From Propionibacteriaceae bacterium (GTDB lineage: Bacteria > Actinomycetota > Actinomycetes > Propionibacteriales > Propionibacteriaceae), in NCBI GenBank assembly GCA_030544185.1, contig JAUNRO010000082.1, positions 1-5,382 of the forward strand: 5,382 nt of DNA, given 5' to 3'. Positions 1 through 5,382 of this stretch are shown here, in pieces. Positions within the stretch are counted from its first letter, which is position 1, and each line of letters opens with the position of its first letter. A program made the position numbers and the translations under genes. Under the pieces are notes generated by a model, which made no database searches, was not told where the DNA came from, and worked only from the letters and a program-made list of their open reading frames with translations.

Positions 1-2
1 TG

Positions 3-644
3 GCGCCGGGCACCTGGTCGAAGGCCCGGGGCACGGCCCGGCACCCCTACAACGAGCCGATCAACCCCGAGCTGGACAACGCCTCGTTCCACCCCGACTA
101 CACGACGGTGGCGGACGGCAGCCTGCGGATCCGGTGGGACCGCACCCCGAACACCTACTACGACCGGATCTATGAATACACGACCGGGATCGCCACCACC
201 GCGCCCGGGTTCGCGTTCAAATACGGGTTCGTCGAGGCCCGGGTGAAGGTGCCGAACGGTCCAGGGCTCTGGCGCGCGCTGTGGCTGCTCCCCCTGCCGG
301 TGAACACCTGGCCGCCAGAGATCGACATCGCCGAGTGGATCGGCCAGGAAGACGGCACGGTGAACGTCAAGTTCAACCTGCACTGGCGCAGCCTGGGCCA
401 ACACCGCCAGATCCAGGACTGGCCGACCTATGCGACCGATGTGGGCGGGGACTGGCACATCTACGGCATGCACTGGGAAAAAGATCGCATCACGGTCTAT
501 TTCGACGGCAGCGTCGTCTATGAATACGAAGGCCCGGGCATCCCGCGCGAGGAGATGTATCTCGTGATCTCTGGCGGTGTCGTCCGCGGCGCCTATCCCG
601 AACCCGGCGAGATGCTGATCGACTACGTCCGCGTCTGGCAGTAA
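3..644 (+). CDS. Family 16 glycoside hydrolase (beta-glucanase-like), 5' end cut off by the window
   Basis: The reading frame is open from base 3 to a TAA stop and gives 213 residues of a GH16 catalytic domain. The diagnostic motif EIDIAE is at bases 318-335 (visible residues 106-111). By family knowledge its first Glu is the nucleophile and its last Glu the acid/base of a retaining hydrolase cleaving beta-glucans or related polysaccharides. Just before it is the family signature YGFVEARVKVPNG...GLWRALWLLP. The C-terminus ends in the usual last strand (IDYVRVWQ) with no further domain. The visible N-terminal part already contains the first strands, so mainly the signal peptide or an upstream linker or domain should be missing. 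GH16 enzymes are normally secreted, but no signal is visible here. A GTG at 108 is in frame but lies inside the fold and is unlikely to be the start. Substrate (laminarin, lichenin, agar-type or cell wall) cannot be decided. Tyr codons are 6 TAT to 9 TAC, unlike the TAT-rich neighbours. Confidence 0.9.
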   Translation, partial: APGTWSKARGTARHPYNEPINPELDNASFHPDYTTVADGSLRIRWDRTPNTYYDRIYEYTTGIATTAPGFAFKYGFVEARVKVPNGPGLWRALWLLPLPVNTWPPEIDIAEWIGQEDGTVNVKFNLHWRSLGQHRQIQDWPTYATDVGGDWHIYGMHWEKDRITVYFDGSVVYEYEGPGIPREEMYLVISGGVVRGAYPEPGEMLIDYVRVWQ

Positions 645-729
645 CGCAGGCGGGCGCCCGGCGTCACGGACGATCCGGCACAGCTCAATTCCAGCCCCGA
701 GGGTGTACGCCGGGCCGCGTGCCCCGACG

Positions 730-735
730 TAGCGT
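730..735 (+). promoter_or_regulatory. Possible -10 element for the gene at 771
   Basis: TAGCGT fits the actinobacterial TANNNT -10 pattern and would place the transcript start near 742, leaving a short leader that contains the GGAG ribosome site. No convincing -35 hexamer lies 16-18 bases upstream. The rest of the 645-770 gap shows only a 10-base palindrome (CGGGCGCCCG, 651-660) after the hydrolase stop, too short and without a T tract to call a terminator. Confidence 0.25.
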
Positions 736-759
736 GGAGCGCGTCATCCCCACACCTTT

Positions 760-763
760 GGAG
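760..763 (+). promoter_or_regulatory. Ribosome binding site deciding the ATG at 771
   Basis: GGAG lies seven bases upstream of the ATG, a normal Shine-Dalgarno spacing, and supports 771 as the start of the small helical protein gene. Confidence 0.6.
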
Positions 764-770
764 TTGCCCC

Positions 771-1244
771 ATGACGTCGGTCATCACGACCTATCTCCAG
801 GACCACCACGCCGGCTCGGCCGCCGGCACGGACGCCTTCCGTCGCGTCGCGGAGTCCCACGGCGATCCCGCCGTGCGAGCTGCCGTGGGCCGCATCGCCG
901 ACGCGGTTGAGGCGGACCAACGCGCCCTGGAGCAGATCATGGCCACCTTCGACACCAAGCCGTCGTTGGTGAAGGACCTGCCGGCCAAAGCGGGCGAGAA
1001 GGTCGCCCGCCTCAAGCCCAATGAGCGGCTGACAGAGCGCTCGCCACTCTCGGACGTGCTGGAGCTCGAGGCCCTGGTGCTCGCCGTCACGGGCAAGGCG
1101 CTGGGCTGGGAACTCCTGCTGCAGGTTGAGGATCGACGGCTGGACCACGACCAGCTCGCCCTCCTGCTGGAGCGCGCCCAGGCCCAACGTGCACAGCTGG
1201 AGGAACTGCGCCTGTCGCAGGCGGGCAAACTCCTCCAGGCGTGA
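771..1244 (+). CDS. Conserved actinobacterial hypothetical protein, all-helical, ferritin-like
   Basis: This 157-residue protein starts at an ATG with GGAG seven bases upstream. It has no signal peptide and no membrane segment, so it should be cytoplasmic. The sequence is almost entirely amphipathic helix with a break near residues 61-95 (KPSLVKDLPAK, LKPNERLTERSPLS). Acidic and His residues recur in the helices: DHHAG at 11-15, EADQRALEQ at 48-56, ELEAL at 98-102, and RRLDHDQLALL at 122-132. The layout (N-terminal TYLQDHHAGSAAG, central LSDVLELEALVL, C-terminal QRAQLEELRL) matches from memory a family widespread in actinobacteria and annotated as hypothetical. The helical bundle and Glu/His pattern suggest a ferritin-like fold, but the ExxH pairs of a classical di-iron site are not evident, so metal binding is unproven. 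It stands alone between a plus-strand hydrolase 126 bases upstream and a convergent nuclease gene seven bases downstream. Function unknown. Confidence 0.85.
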   Translation: MTSVITTYLQDHHAGSAAGTDAFRRVAESHGDPAVRAAVGRIADAVEADQRALEQIMATFDTKPSLVKDLPAKAGEKVARLKPNERLTERSPLSDVLELEALVLAVTGKALGWELLLQVEDRRLDHDQLALLLERAQAQRAQLEELRLSQAGKLLQA

Positions 1245-1259
1245 GAATCCCTCACAGCC
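1238..1259. terminator. Weak stem-loop over two convergent stop codons
   Basis: GTGAG (1241-1245) and CTCAC (1251-1255) can pair across a five-base loop, and GGC (1238-1240) can pair with GCC (1257-1259) after a one-base bulge. The TGA of the upstream gene (1242-1244) and the TGA of the minus-strand gene (1252-1254) lie within the two arms. There is no T tract on either strand, so a bidirectional terminator role is only a possibility. Confidence 0.25.
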
Positions 1260-2985
1260 CCCGCAGCCACTCCCGCAGCCGCCAGGTGGCGCGCACATCG
1301 TCCTCGTTATAGGCCAGCACCCGGGTCCGCGCGGCCGCCCGCACTGCCGGGTCCGCTGCGTGGCAGGCCTCATCGAACCAGGCCTGGGAGTTCAGCCCGC
1401 CGGGGTCCTCATCGCGCCAGGAGAACCCGGCGCCGACCGACGCGACGACCTTCAACCCCAGCCCCCGCGTGCCAAAGAAGTGATCTCGGACCACCTCGAA
1501 CAGGTCGCAGAACTCGCGCTGGGCATAGTCGATCGCCCAGTCCAGCAGCGGGTCCCCGGCGGCGTTCGCCAGGTTTCCCAGGCGCACGAGCTCATAGTTG
1601 GAATAGTGGAAAACCCGCACGCTCGCCGGTCCGGTGACGACCGTGCGCAGCCAGCCCATGGCCCGACGGGCGAGCTCGATCTCGGCCGCAGCGTCCAGGT
1701 CGGTCCAGGCGGAGAATTCCACGAATCGCGGCGGGTCGTCGGTGCGGGTGTCGTTGACGAGGAAGCCCCACAGATAGACCCGCTCATCCGCGGCCGTCTC
1801 GATGTCGAAGTCGATCTCCAACTCGGCGCCCGGGATCGGGATCGGCCCGGTGGTGAGGCGCTCCAGGTCAACCTCCTCGACCATCAACCGGGCGCGGTGG
1901 GCGGCGAGCTCGAGGCGTTGCTCGGCGGCCTGCCGGTGGCGAACCTCCGGCAGATAGCGCATCTTGAGCTGCTCCAGGTCGACCTCGGCGAGATCGGTGA
2001 TCGTGCGGACGCCCAGTGCGCGCAGCGCCTGGATCTCCCGCACGTCGAGCGGTGCCTTGTCGATGCGCACCGACAGGTCGTCATCGCCCAGCAGCGGCCG
2101 GCAGACCTCCCACCAGTGGCAGGCATCGCACTCGCGGTTGCGGATCGGCGCCACACTCGCTGGCTGCCCGCTGGCGGCATCCTCGGCGATGCGGACACGG
2201 AAGCCGTGCTCGTGGTCATAGCGTTCCAGCACACTGCGCAGCCGCCAGCCCTCCTCGGCACTGCGGGAGAATGTGCGGACCATCGGTTCGGTGAGGTCGA
2301 CCCAGGTGATCGCAGGCGTCTCGTGGCCTGGATAGGAGTCCGTGCCGAGGATTCCGGCGACCGGTGCGCCGGGCGCGGCGTGGCCGGCGCCCTCGAGCAG
2401 CCGCCAATAGTGGGCCGCCTGCAGCAGCGTGCCGTCGCGCTGGGTGCGCAGGGCGCGATCGGCGACCGGTTCGGCCCGGGCGTACGCCGGCTCGGCCAGC
2501 CCGCTCACCGGCACCGCATAGTCCCGGCGCCCCGACAGCCGCTTCTCCGCTGCCTGCCGGCGCGCGATGACCACCGGGTGATAGCCGGTCGCGCCGTCCG
2601 GGCGATCGGACCCGCGCACCAGCAGGTTGGGCCGGCCGCTGCGATGGCCGGTGACGTCGAGGGGCAGCAGCCCGCCGATGATGATCCCGACGCCATGGCG
2701 CAGGGCCTCGGCGCAGGCCTGCTCCTGCACGTCCCAGCGTTCATCATTGAGTGGGCGCAGGTCTGCGATCGAGCCGGAGGATGCGTGCAGCAACTCCTCA
2801 AGGGCTTGGTCGGCGAAACGGATCCCGCCGGCAAAGCTCTCGCGCAGGCCCTCATCCGGTGCGGGCGCCGGCGGGTGGACGTCCGGCGCGAACCGGTTCC
2901 ACGTCTTCATCACGCAGGTGCGCGCTGCATAGGCGTCCAGGACGATCAGGGGCGCGGCGGGGTCCTTGCCGGGGAACACGGGCAC
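1252..2985 (-). CDS. TM0106-family RecB-like putative nuclease with C-terminal RNase H-like exonuclease domain
   Basis: The protein has 577 residues from the chosen GTG at 2985. The N-terminal half resembles the RecB/Cas4-like nuclease fold. Four cysteines look like a 4Fe-4S set: Cys24 (AARTC) and Cys286, Cys289, Cys295 (CDACHWWEVC, CxxCx5C). A helix-hairpin-helix-like stretch follows at about 315-345 (IQALRALGVRTITDLA). The C-terminal half is RNase H-like with DEDDy signs: DFDIET (Asp394, Glu396), a CDL Asp494, and YNEDD (Tyr559, Asp563). The presumed role is cytoplasmic DNA or RNA processing or repair; the substrate is unknown. Oddly, the N-terminal catalytic region reads GRPNLLVR...HPVVIARRQ (residues about 118-144), without the expected Asp and Lys of PD-(D/E)XK. 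The start is ambiguous: the frame extends to a GTG at 3039 inside menG, but the 2985 GTG sits two bases after the menG stop and just ahead of the conserved domain, so coupled translation is likely. It ends seven bases from the convergent helical protein gene. Confidence 0.85.
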   Translation of the reverse strand: MPVFPGKDPAAPLIVLDAYAARTCVMKTWNRFAPDVHPPAPAPDEGLRESFAGGIRFADQALEELLHASSGSIADLRPLNDERWDVQEQACAEALRHGVGIIIGGLLPLDVTGHRSGRPNLLVRGSDRPDGATGYHPVVIARRQAAEKRLSGRRDYAVPVSGLAEPAYARAEPVADRALRTQRDGTLLQAAHYWRLLEGAGHAAPGAPVAGILGTDSYPGHETPAITWVDLTEPMVRTFSRSAEEGWRLRSVLERYDHEHGFRVRIAEDAASGQPASVAPIRNRECDACHWWEVCRPLLGDDDLSVRIDKAPLDVREIQALRALGVRTITDLAEVDLEQLKMRYLPEVRHRQAAEQRLELAAHRARLMVEEVDLERLTTGPIPIPGAELEIDFDIETAADERVYLWGFLVNDTRTDDPPRFVEFSAWTDLDAAAEIELARRAMGWLRTVVTGPASVRVFHYSNYELVRLGNLANAAGDPLLDWAIDYAQREFCDLFEVVRDHFFGTRGLGLKVVASVGAGFSWRDEDPGGLNSQAWFDEACHAADPAVRAAARTRVLAYNEDDVRATWRLREWLRGL

Positions 2986-2987
2986 GG

Positions 2988-3689
2988 TCAGGCGATCCCA
3001 CGGTGGATCGCGACCATCCCGCCGAGGAGGTTGCGCCACTCGACGTCGTGCCAGCCCGCCTCGGCGATCAGCGCCGCCAACGTCTGCTGGTCGGGCCAGG
3101 TCTGCATCGATTCGGCCAGATAGGCGTACGCCGACGGGTTGCTGGAGGCGACCTTCCCGAGGACCGGCAGGACCCCCAGCAGCCGGTCCTTATAGACCTT
3201 GGCGAACAGCGTGTTGGTCGGCGTGGACACCTCGGCGATCACCAGCCGCCCGCCGGGTTTGGTCACCCTGTGCATCTCGATCAGCGCATCCAGGGTGCGC
3301 TCGACGTTGCGCAGACCATAGGAGATCGTGACGGCATCGAAGGAGTCGTCGGCGAAGGGCAGCGCGAGCGCATCCCCGGCCACGAAGTGCAGGTCGGGCT
3401 GGCGCCGCTTGCCGACCGTGAGCATCCCGATCGACAGATCCGTCGGGACGACGATCGCGCCGGCATCGGCGAAAGGCCGCGACGAGGTCCCCGTGCCGGC
3501 CGCGAGGTCGAGGATCCGCTGACCCGGTCTGGGGTCGACCGCCTCGATCGCCGCCTTGCGCCACTGGCGCATCTGGCCGGCGGTCATGACGTCGTTCATC
3601 AGGTCATAGCGGTCGGCGACACCGTCGAACATGGCCGCCACGTCGGCGCGGCGCTTGGCGAGGGTCGCGCGATAATCGGATCTCGGCAC
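2988..3689 (-). CDS. menG: Demethylmenaquinone methyltransferase (UbiE/MenG family)
   Basis: This 233-residue protein has the usual length for the family. It transfers a methyl group from S-adenosylmethionine to demethylmenaquinone, the last step of menaquinone synthesis, working at the inner face of the membrane. Visible signatures are the N-terminal [17 protein letters not shown] (17-33), SAM motif [13 protein letters not shown] (59-70), Asp84 at the end of strand 2, GDALALPF (105-112) for the adenine side, SYGLRNV (123-129), [14 protein letters not shown] (144-157), and the C-terminal [14 protein letters not shown] (218-231). The GTG at 3689 is preferred over an in-frame ATG at 3779, because family members begin close to the [13 protein letters not shown] segment and a -10 element sits right before it. 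It heads an apparent operon with the nuclease gene, whose GTG begins two bases after this stop. In actinobacteria without ubiquinone the menaquinone role is favoured over the ubiquinone one. Confidence 0.93.
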   Translation of the reverse strand: MPRSDYRATLAKRRADVAAMFDGVADRYDLMNDVMTAGQMRQWRKAAIEAVDPRPGQRILDLAAGTGTSSRPFADAGAIVVPTDLSIGMLTVGKRRQPDLHFVAGDALALPFADDSFDAVTISYGLRNVERTLDALIEMHRVTKPGGRLVIAEVSTPTNTLFAKVYKDRLLGVLPVLGKVASSNPSAYAYLAESMQTWPDQQTLAALIAEAGWHDVEWRNLLGGMVAIHRGIA

Positions 3690-3696
3690 GCAGGCG

Positions 3697-3702
3697 AGCC
3701 TA
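3697..3702 (-). promoter_or_regulatory. -10 element of menG, implying a leaderless transcript
   Basis: On the minus strand TAGGCT fits the TANNNT consensus and is followed after seven bases by the GTG start of menG at 3689. Transcription starting at the usual distance would begin at or next to the GTG, so the message would have no leader. No clear Shine-Dalgarno site is present, which agrees. A TTGTCG at 3719-3714 resembles a -35 but is only 11 bases away, too close for a standard promoter. Confidence 0.45.
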
Positions 3703-3730
3703 GTTGCAGGCACCGACAACCACCGATTCG

Positions 3731-3777
3731 GCGCCTCGAGCGGCCGGCGCGAACGGCACGCGCCGCTGCCGTGGCGC
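3731..3777. repeat. Alternating GCGCC/GGCGC inverted repeats in the divergent promoter region
   Basis: Four five-base units alternate in orientation: GCGCC at 3731, GGCGC at 3746, GCGCC at 3760 and GGCGC at 3773, stepping by 15, 14 and 13 bases. They form two neighbouring potential stem-loops with loops of 10 and 8 bases. They sit between the divergent menG and sigma factor starts and could be an operator or simply chance in GC-rich DNA. The rest of the 188-base gap (3690-3877) holds the menG -10 element, a TTGACC at 3781-3786, a GGAAC at 3793-3797 and the sigma factor's ribosome site. Confidence 0.25.
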
Positions 3778-3866
3778 AATTTGACCTCCGGCGGAACCCA
3801 GCGGATGGACCCGGACTCCTCCAGGGTGGAAAGGCGAGCAGAATCGCGGCTCGGAGTCGGACCATT

Positions 3867-3873
3867 GGGAGGA
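3867..3873 (+). promoter_or_regulatory. Strong ribosome binding site for the sigma factor
   Basis: GGGAGGA lies four bases upstream of the GTG at 3878 and is close to the perfect anti-Shine-Dalgarno complement. It decides the GTG start of the sigma factor gene. Confidence 0.7.
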
Positions 3874-3877
3874 CGAC

Positions 3878-4483
3878 GTGCGACTCGGCGAGAGCGACCG
3901 GCAGCCTGCCACTGGAGCTGGGGATGAGGAGCTGTGGACCGGTTTGCGGGCGGGGATCGAAACGGACTTCGCGACCCTGTTTCGGCGGCACAACAAGGCC
4001 GTCTACAACTTCGCGTTCCGGGCGACCGCCTCCTGGTCGATGGCCGAGGACATCACCCAGGCGACGTTCGCGACGCTGTGGCGCCGGGCCCGGCAGGGCA
4101 CCGTCGAGCCGCTGCGCCGCGACTCCGCCGTGCCGATCCTGCTCGCCATGGCGCGCCACGAGGTGCTCAACAACGTGCGCAGCAACCAGCGACGGCTGCG
4201 GCTGGTGCACAAGATCGAGGACCAGGGGCCGGGCTATGACAACAACGTCTCGGACTGGGTGGATCAGGAGGCGAGCATGGCTCGGGTGCGGCTGGTGCTG
4301 AACCAGCTCCCGGAGAACCAGCGCGCGGTGATCGAGCTGGTCGTGTGGAGCGGGCTGGACATGGCCGCCTGCGCGGAGGTCCTGAAGGTGCCGGTGGGCA
4401 CGGTGAAATCCCGGCTGAACCGAGCCCGGAAGAAATTGGCGACCACCGAGGTGGCCACGCTGTTGGGAGGGGAGGCGTCGTGA
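3878..4483 (+). CDS. ECF-type RNA polymerase sigma-70 family factor
   Basis: This 201-residue protein has only the two domains of an ECF sigma factor. Region 2 spans about residues 30-105 ([20 protein letters not shown], then [20 protein letters not shown]), which binds core polymerase and the -10 element. Region 4 spans about 135-188, with [14 protein letters not shown] followed by the helix-turn-helix [20 protein letters not shown] and RLNRARKKL, which reads the -35 element. Start is the GTG at 3878 behind GGGAGGA. The linker between the domains (106-134) is short. The stop overlaps the next gene's GTG in a GTGA, so the two are translationally coupled, and that next gene encodes a membrane protein likely to control or report to this factor. 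Possible autoregulation is hinted by GGAAC at 3793-3797, a common ECF -35 core, but no matching -10 is clear. The regulon is unknown. There are no extra C-terminal domains such as SnoaL. Confidence 0.92.
   Translation: MRLGESDRQPATGAGDEELWTGLRAGIETDFATLFRRHNKAVYNFAFRATASWSMAEDITQATFATLWRRARQGTVEPLRRDSAVPILLAMARHEVLNNVRSNQRRLRLVHKIEDQGPGYDNNVSDWVDQEASMARVRLVLNQLPENQRAVIELVVWSGLDMAACAEVLKVPVGTVKSRLNRARKKLATTEVATLLGGEAS
4466..4475 (+). promoter_or_regulatory. Ribosome binding site within the sigma factor's 3' end
   Basis: GGAGGGGAGG inside the last codons of the sigma factor gene lies four bases before the GTG at 4480. It marks that GTG as the true start of the membrane protein, although the frame is open further upstream (from at least 4345). 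Confidence 0.7.
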
Positions 4484-5256
4484 GCTGGCCCGTTGACCCG
4501 TTGCGGGAACGAGACCTCCCGAACTCCGAACGAATGCTGACGCGCATCCTGGCCAGCGCCGCCGGCGACGGGCCGGTCGAGGAACTCGACGACCTTGATG
4601 CCCCGGCCCGCCGGCCCCAGCGCTGGCTGCACGCCGTGGCGGCCGCGGCGGTCGTCATCGCCCTCGCCTCGGTCGGCTGGGTCGTTTCCCGCCCCGACCC
4701 GACGGAGGTTGAGCCCGGCCAGCGCCCCACCGCACCAGTGGTCACCGCGACCCCGACACCGACCCCATCGCCGACAACCGCGACCCGTCCGGCCACCGAG
4801 GGCGTGCCCGCGCCCGCCGGGACCCGGCCCGCCACCGTGAGCCGGACACCCACGCCGACGCCGGACCCCACCCCGACGCCGACCCCGTCGCCCACGGCCA
4901 GCCCGAGCGCCTCGCTCGATCCCCCGCGGATCTATGGCACCTCCGCCACGCGGACCGGATCGAGCCGGTCGGGCTATGAGACCGCGACCGTGGAATACAC
5001 CGCCTGCCCGGGCAGCCTCGGCGCCCGGCTATATGGCCCGTGGATCAGCGGCGCCACGACCGTTCTCGCCGGCGCCGGCGAGCTCAGCGAGGGCGGCACC
5101 CTCGTCAACCGCAACACCTGCATCCCGCTGACGATCGAGGTCGAGGTGCCCGAGGCGGTGACCGAGATATCCATCGCGGTCCGCTTCGTCTATGCCCCCG
5201 GCTCACCGGAATCGGCGAACGACGGCCTGCACTATGAGTCGGTGATCATCCGCTGA
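4480..5256 (+). CDS. Single-pass membrane protein with Thr-Pro-rich stalk, possible anti-sigma or sensor partner
   Basis: The protein has 258 residues. The N-terminal 47 are cytoplasmic and acidic, with a helix-like segment PLRERDLPNSERMLTRIL (7-24) that resembles the short N-terminal part of many actinobacterial anti-sigma-like proteins. One hydrophobic helix follows at about 49-69 (WLHAVAAAAVVIALASVGWV), preceded by positive residues (ARRPQR), which predicts the C-terminus outside. Next is a low-complexity stalk (about 72-147) of TPTPTPSPT-type repeats, then a roughly 110-residue extracytoplasmic domain rich in beta strands with two cysteines (Cys176, Cys214) that could form a disulfide. 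No HxxxCxxC zinc anti-sigma motif and no catalytic motif are visible. The four-base overlap with the sigma factor gene argues that it senses or anchors a signal for that factor, but a structural surface role is also possible. It ends three bases before the convergent transporter gene. The fold of the outer domain is not recognised. Confidence 0.85.
   Translation: MSWPVDPLRERDLPNSERMLTRILASAAGDGPVEELDDLDAPARRPQRWLHAVAAAAVVIALASVGWVVSRPDPTEVEPGQRPTAPVVTATPTPTPSPTTATRPATEGVPAPAGTRPATVSRTPTPTPDPTPTPTPSPTASPSASLDPPRIYGTSATRTGSSRSGYETATVEYTACPGSLGARLYGPWISGATTVLAGAGELSEGGTLVNRNTCIPLTIEVEVPEAVTEISIAVRFVYAPGSPESANDGLHYESVIIR
4750..4892 (+). repeat. Imperfect direct repeat encoding the TPTPTPSPT stalk
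   Basis: A 23-base unit at 4750-4772 recurs at 4870-4892 with two mismatches, exactly 120 bases later and in the same reading frame; both copies encode TPTPTPSPT. Smaller CCGACN-type units between and around them add further Thr-Pro pairs. This is coding low complexity within the stalk, not a mobile element. Confidence 0.6.
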
Positions 5257-5259
5257 GGC

Positions 5260-5382
5260 TCAGGCGAACCAGCGCTCGACCTCGGCGGTGTTCTCGGCCA
5301 GCCACCGCTGGGCGGCCGCGAGCGCGTCGAGGCCGTCGAGTTTCATCCAGCGATCCATCTGGTTGACGTCGGCGACCGCATA
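5260..5382 (-). CDS. Glycine-betaine-type ABC transporter substrate-binding protein, C-terminal fragment
   Basis: On the minus strand the window holds the final 40 codons and a TGA stop; the start lies beyond the right edge. The peptide contains DVNQMDRWMKLDG followed by LDALAAAQRWLAEN and ends in VERWFA. This matches the usual tail of OpuAC/ProX-like binding proteins, where a VN-M segment, an acidic-Gly turn and a final amphipathic helix with a WL-EN ending are typical. Such proteins capture compatible solutes such as glycine betaine or choline outside the membrane for an ABC importer. Ligand residues (aromatic cage) lie outside the window, so the substrate is inferred from the tail alone. 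Only three bases separate it from the convergent membrane protein gene. An unrelated protein with a similar helix cannot be excluded. Confidence 0.65.
   Translation of the reverse strand, partial: YAVADVNQMDRWMKLDGLDALAAAQRWLAENTAEVERWFA

Noticed and set aside
651..660. CGGGCGCCCG palindrome after the hydrolase stop as a terminator
   Set aside because: A perfect 10-base palindrome leaves no loop and has no T tract; such runs are common by chance at this GC content.
1126..3123. Long plus-strand open frame (665 codons) opposite the nuclease gene
   Set aside because: It is antisense to a protein with clear family motifs, is rich in Arg, Gly, Pro and Ala with no recognisable domain, and is explained by the GC-rich codon use of the real minus-strand gene.
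3690..3779. N-terminal extension of MenG from the ATG at 3779
   Set aside because: The extra 30 residues (Arg-rich, no family similarity) would extend MenG beyond the usual family start, and a -10 element lies just before the GTG at 3689.
2751..4301. Plus-strand open frame of 516 codons crossing menG, the intergenic gap and the sigma factor
   Set aside because: It is Arg-Gly rich, matches no family, and runs antisense to MenG and out of frame through the sigma factor, both well supported.
4345..4479. Upstream extension of the membrane protein frame into the sigma factor gene
   Set aside because: The extension lies out of frame within the sigma region 4 coding sequence, while GGAGGGGAGG and the GTG at 4480 give a clear start.
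4167..4895. Minus-strand open frame with Gly-Val repeats opposite the Thr-Pro stalk
   Set aside because: The GVGVGVG pattern is the reverse complement of the Thr-Pro codons; there is no start context or family match.

Overview
The window reads as chromosomal DNA from a high-GC Gram-positive bacterium (Actinomycetota). The support is GC-rich third positions, frequent GTG starts, a menaquinone-pathway methyltransferase with an apparently leaderless GTG start, and protein families typical of actinobacteria. I cannot fix the family or genus. Tyr is usually TAT despite the GC-rich background, which may be a lineage signature. I see no RNA genes, insertion sequences, integrases, CRISPR repeats or prophage genes.

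Layout, left to right. (1) 3-644, plus strand: the 3' part of a family 16 glycoside hydrolase with an intact EIDIAE catalytic motif; its N-terminus lies outside the window. (2) 771-1244, plus: a small, all-helical, ferritin-like hypothetical protein of a family common in actinobacteria. (3) 1252-2985, minus, convergent with (2): a TM0106-type RecB-like putative nuclease, consisting of a Cas4/RecB-like half with four Fe-S-type cysteines and a C-terminal RNase H-like DEDDy exonuclease half. (4) 2988-3689, minus, immediately upstream of (3) in an apparent two-gene operon: demethylmenaquinone methyltransferase MenG/UbiE. (5) A 188-bp divergent intergenic region. (6) 3878-4483, plus: an ECF-type RNA polymerase sigma factor. 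(7) 4480-5256, plus, overlapping (6) by four bases: a single-pass membrane protein with a Thr-Pro-rich stalk and an extracytoplasmic domain. Its position makes it a candidate partner or regulator of the sigma factor. (8) 5260-5382, minus, convergent with (7): the last 40 codons of what looks like a glycine-betaine-type ABC transporter substrate-binding protein.

How they fit together. The sigma factor and membrane protein are translationally coupled and probably form a cell-surface signalling pair. menG completes menaquinone synthesis and appears to be co-transcribed with the nuclease, a pairing with no obvious metabolic logic. The remaining genes look like ordinary neighbours. The best leads for novelty are the sigma/membrane-protein pair, which lacks a recognisable zinc anti-sigma motif, and the nuclease, whose N-terminal PD-(D/E)XK motif looks eroded while its C-terminal exonuclease motifs look intact. 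I found no clear evidence of a wholly new system.
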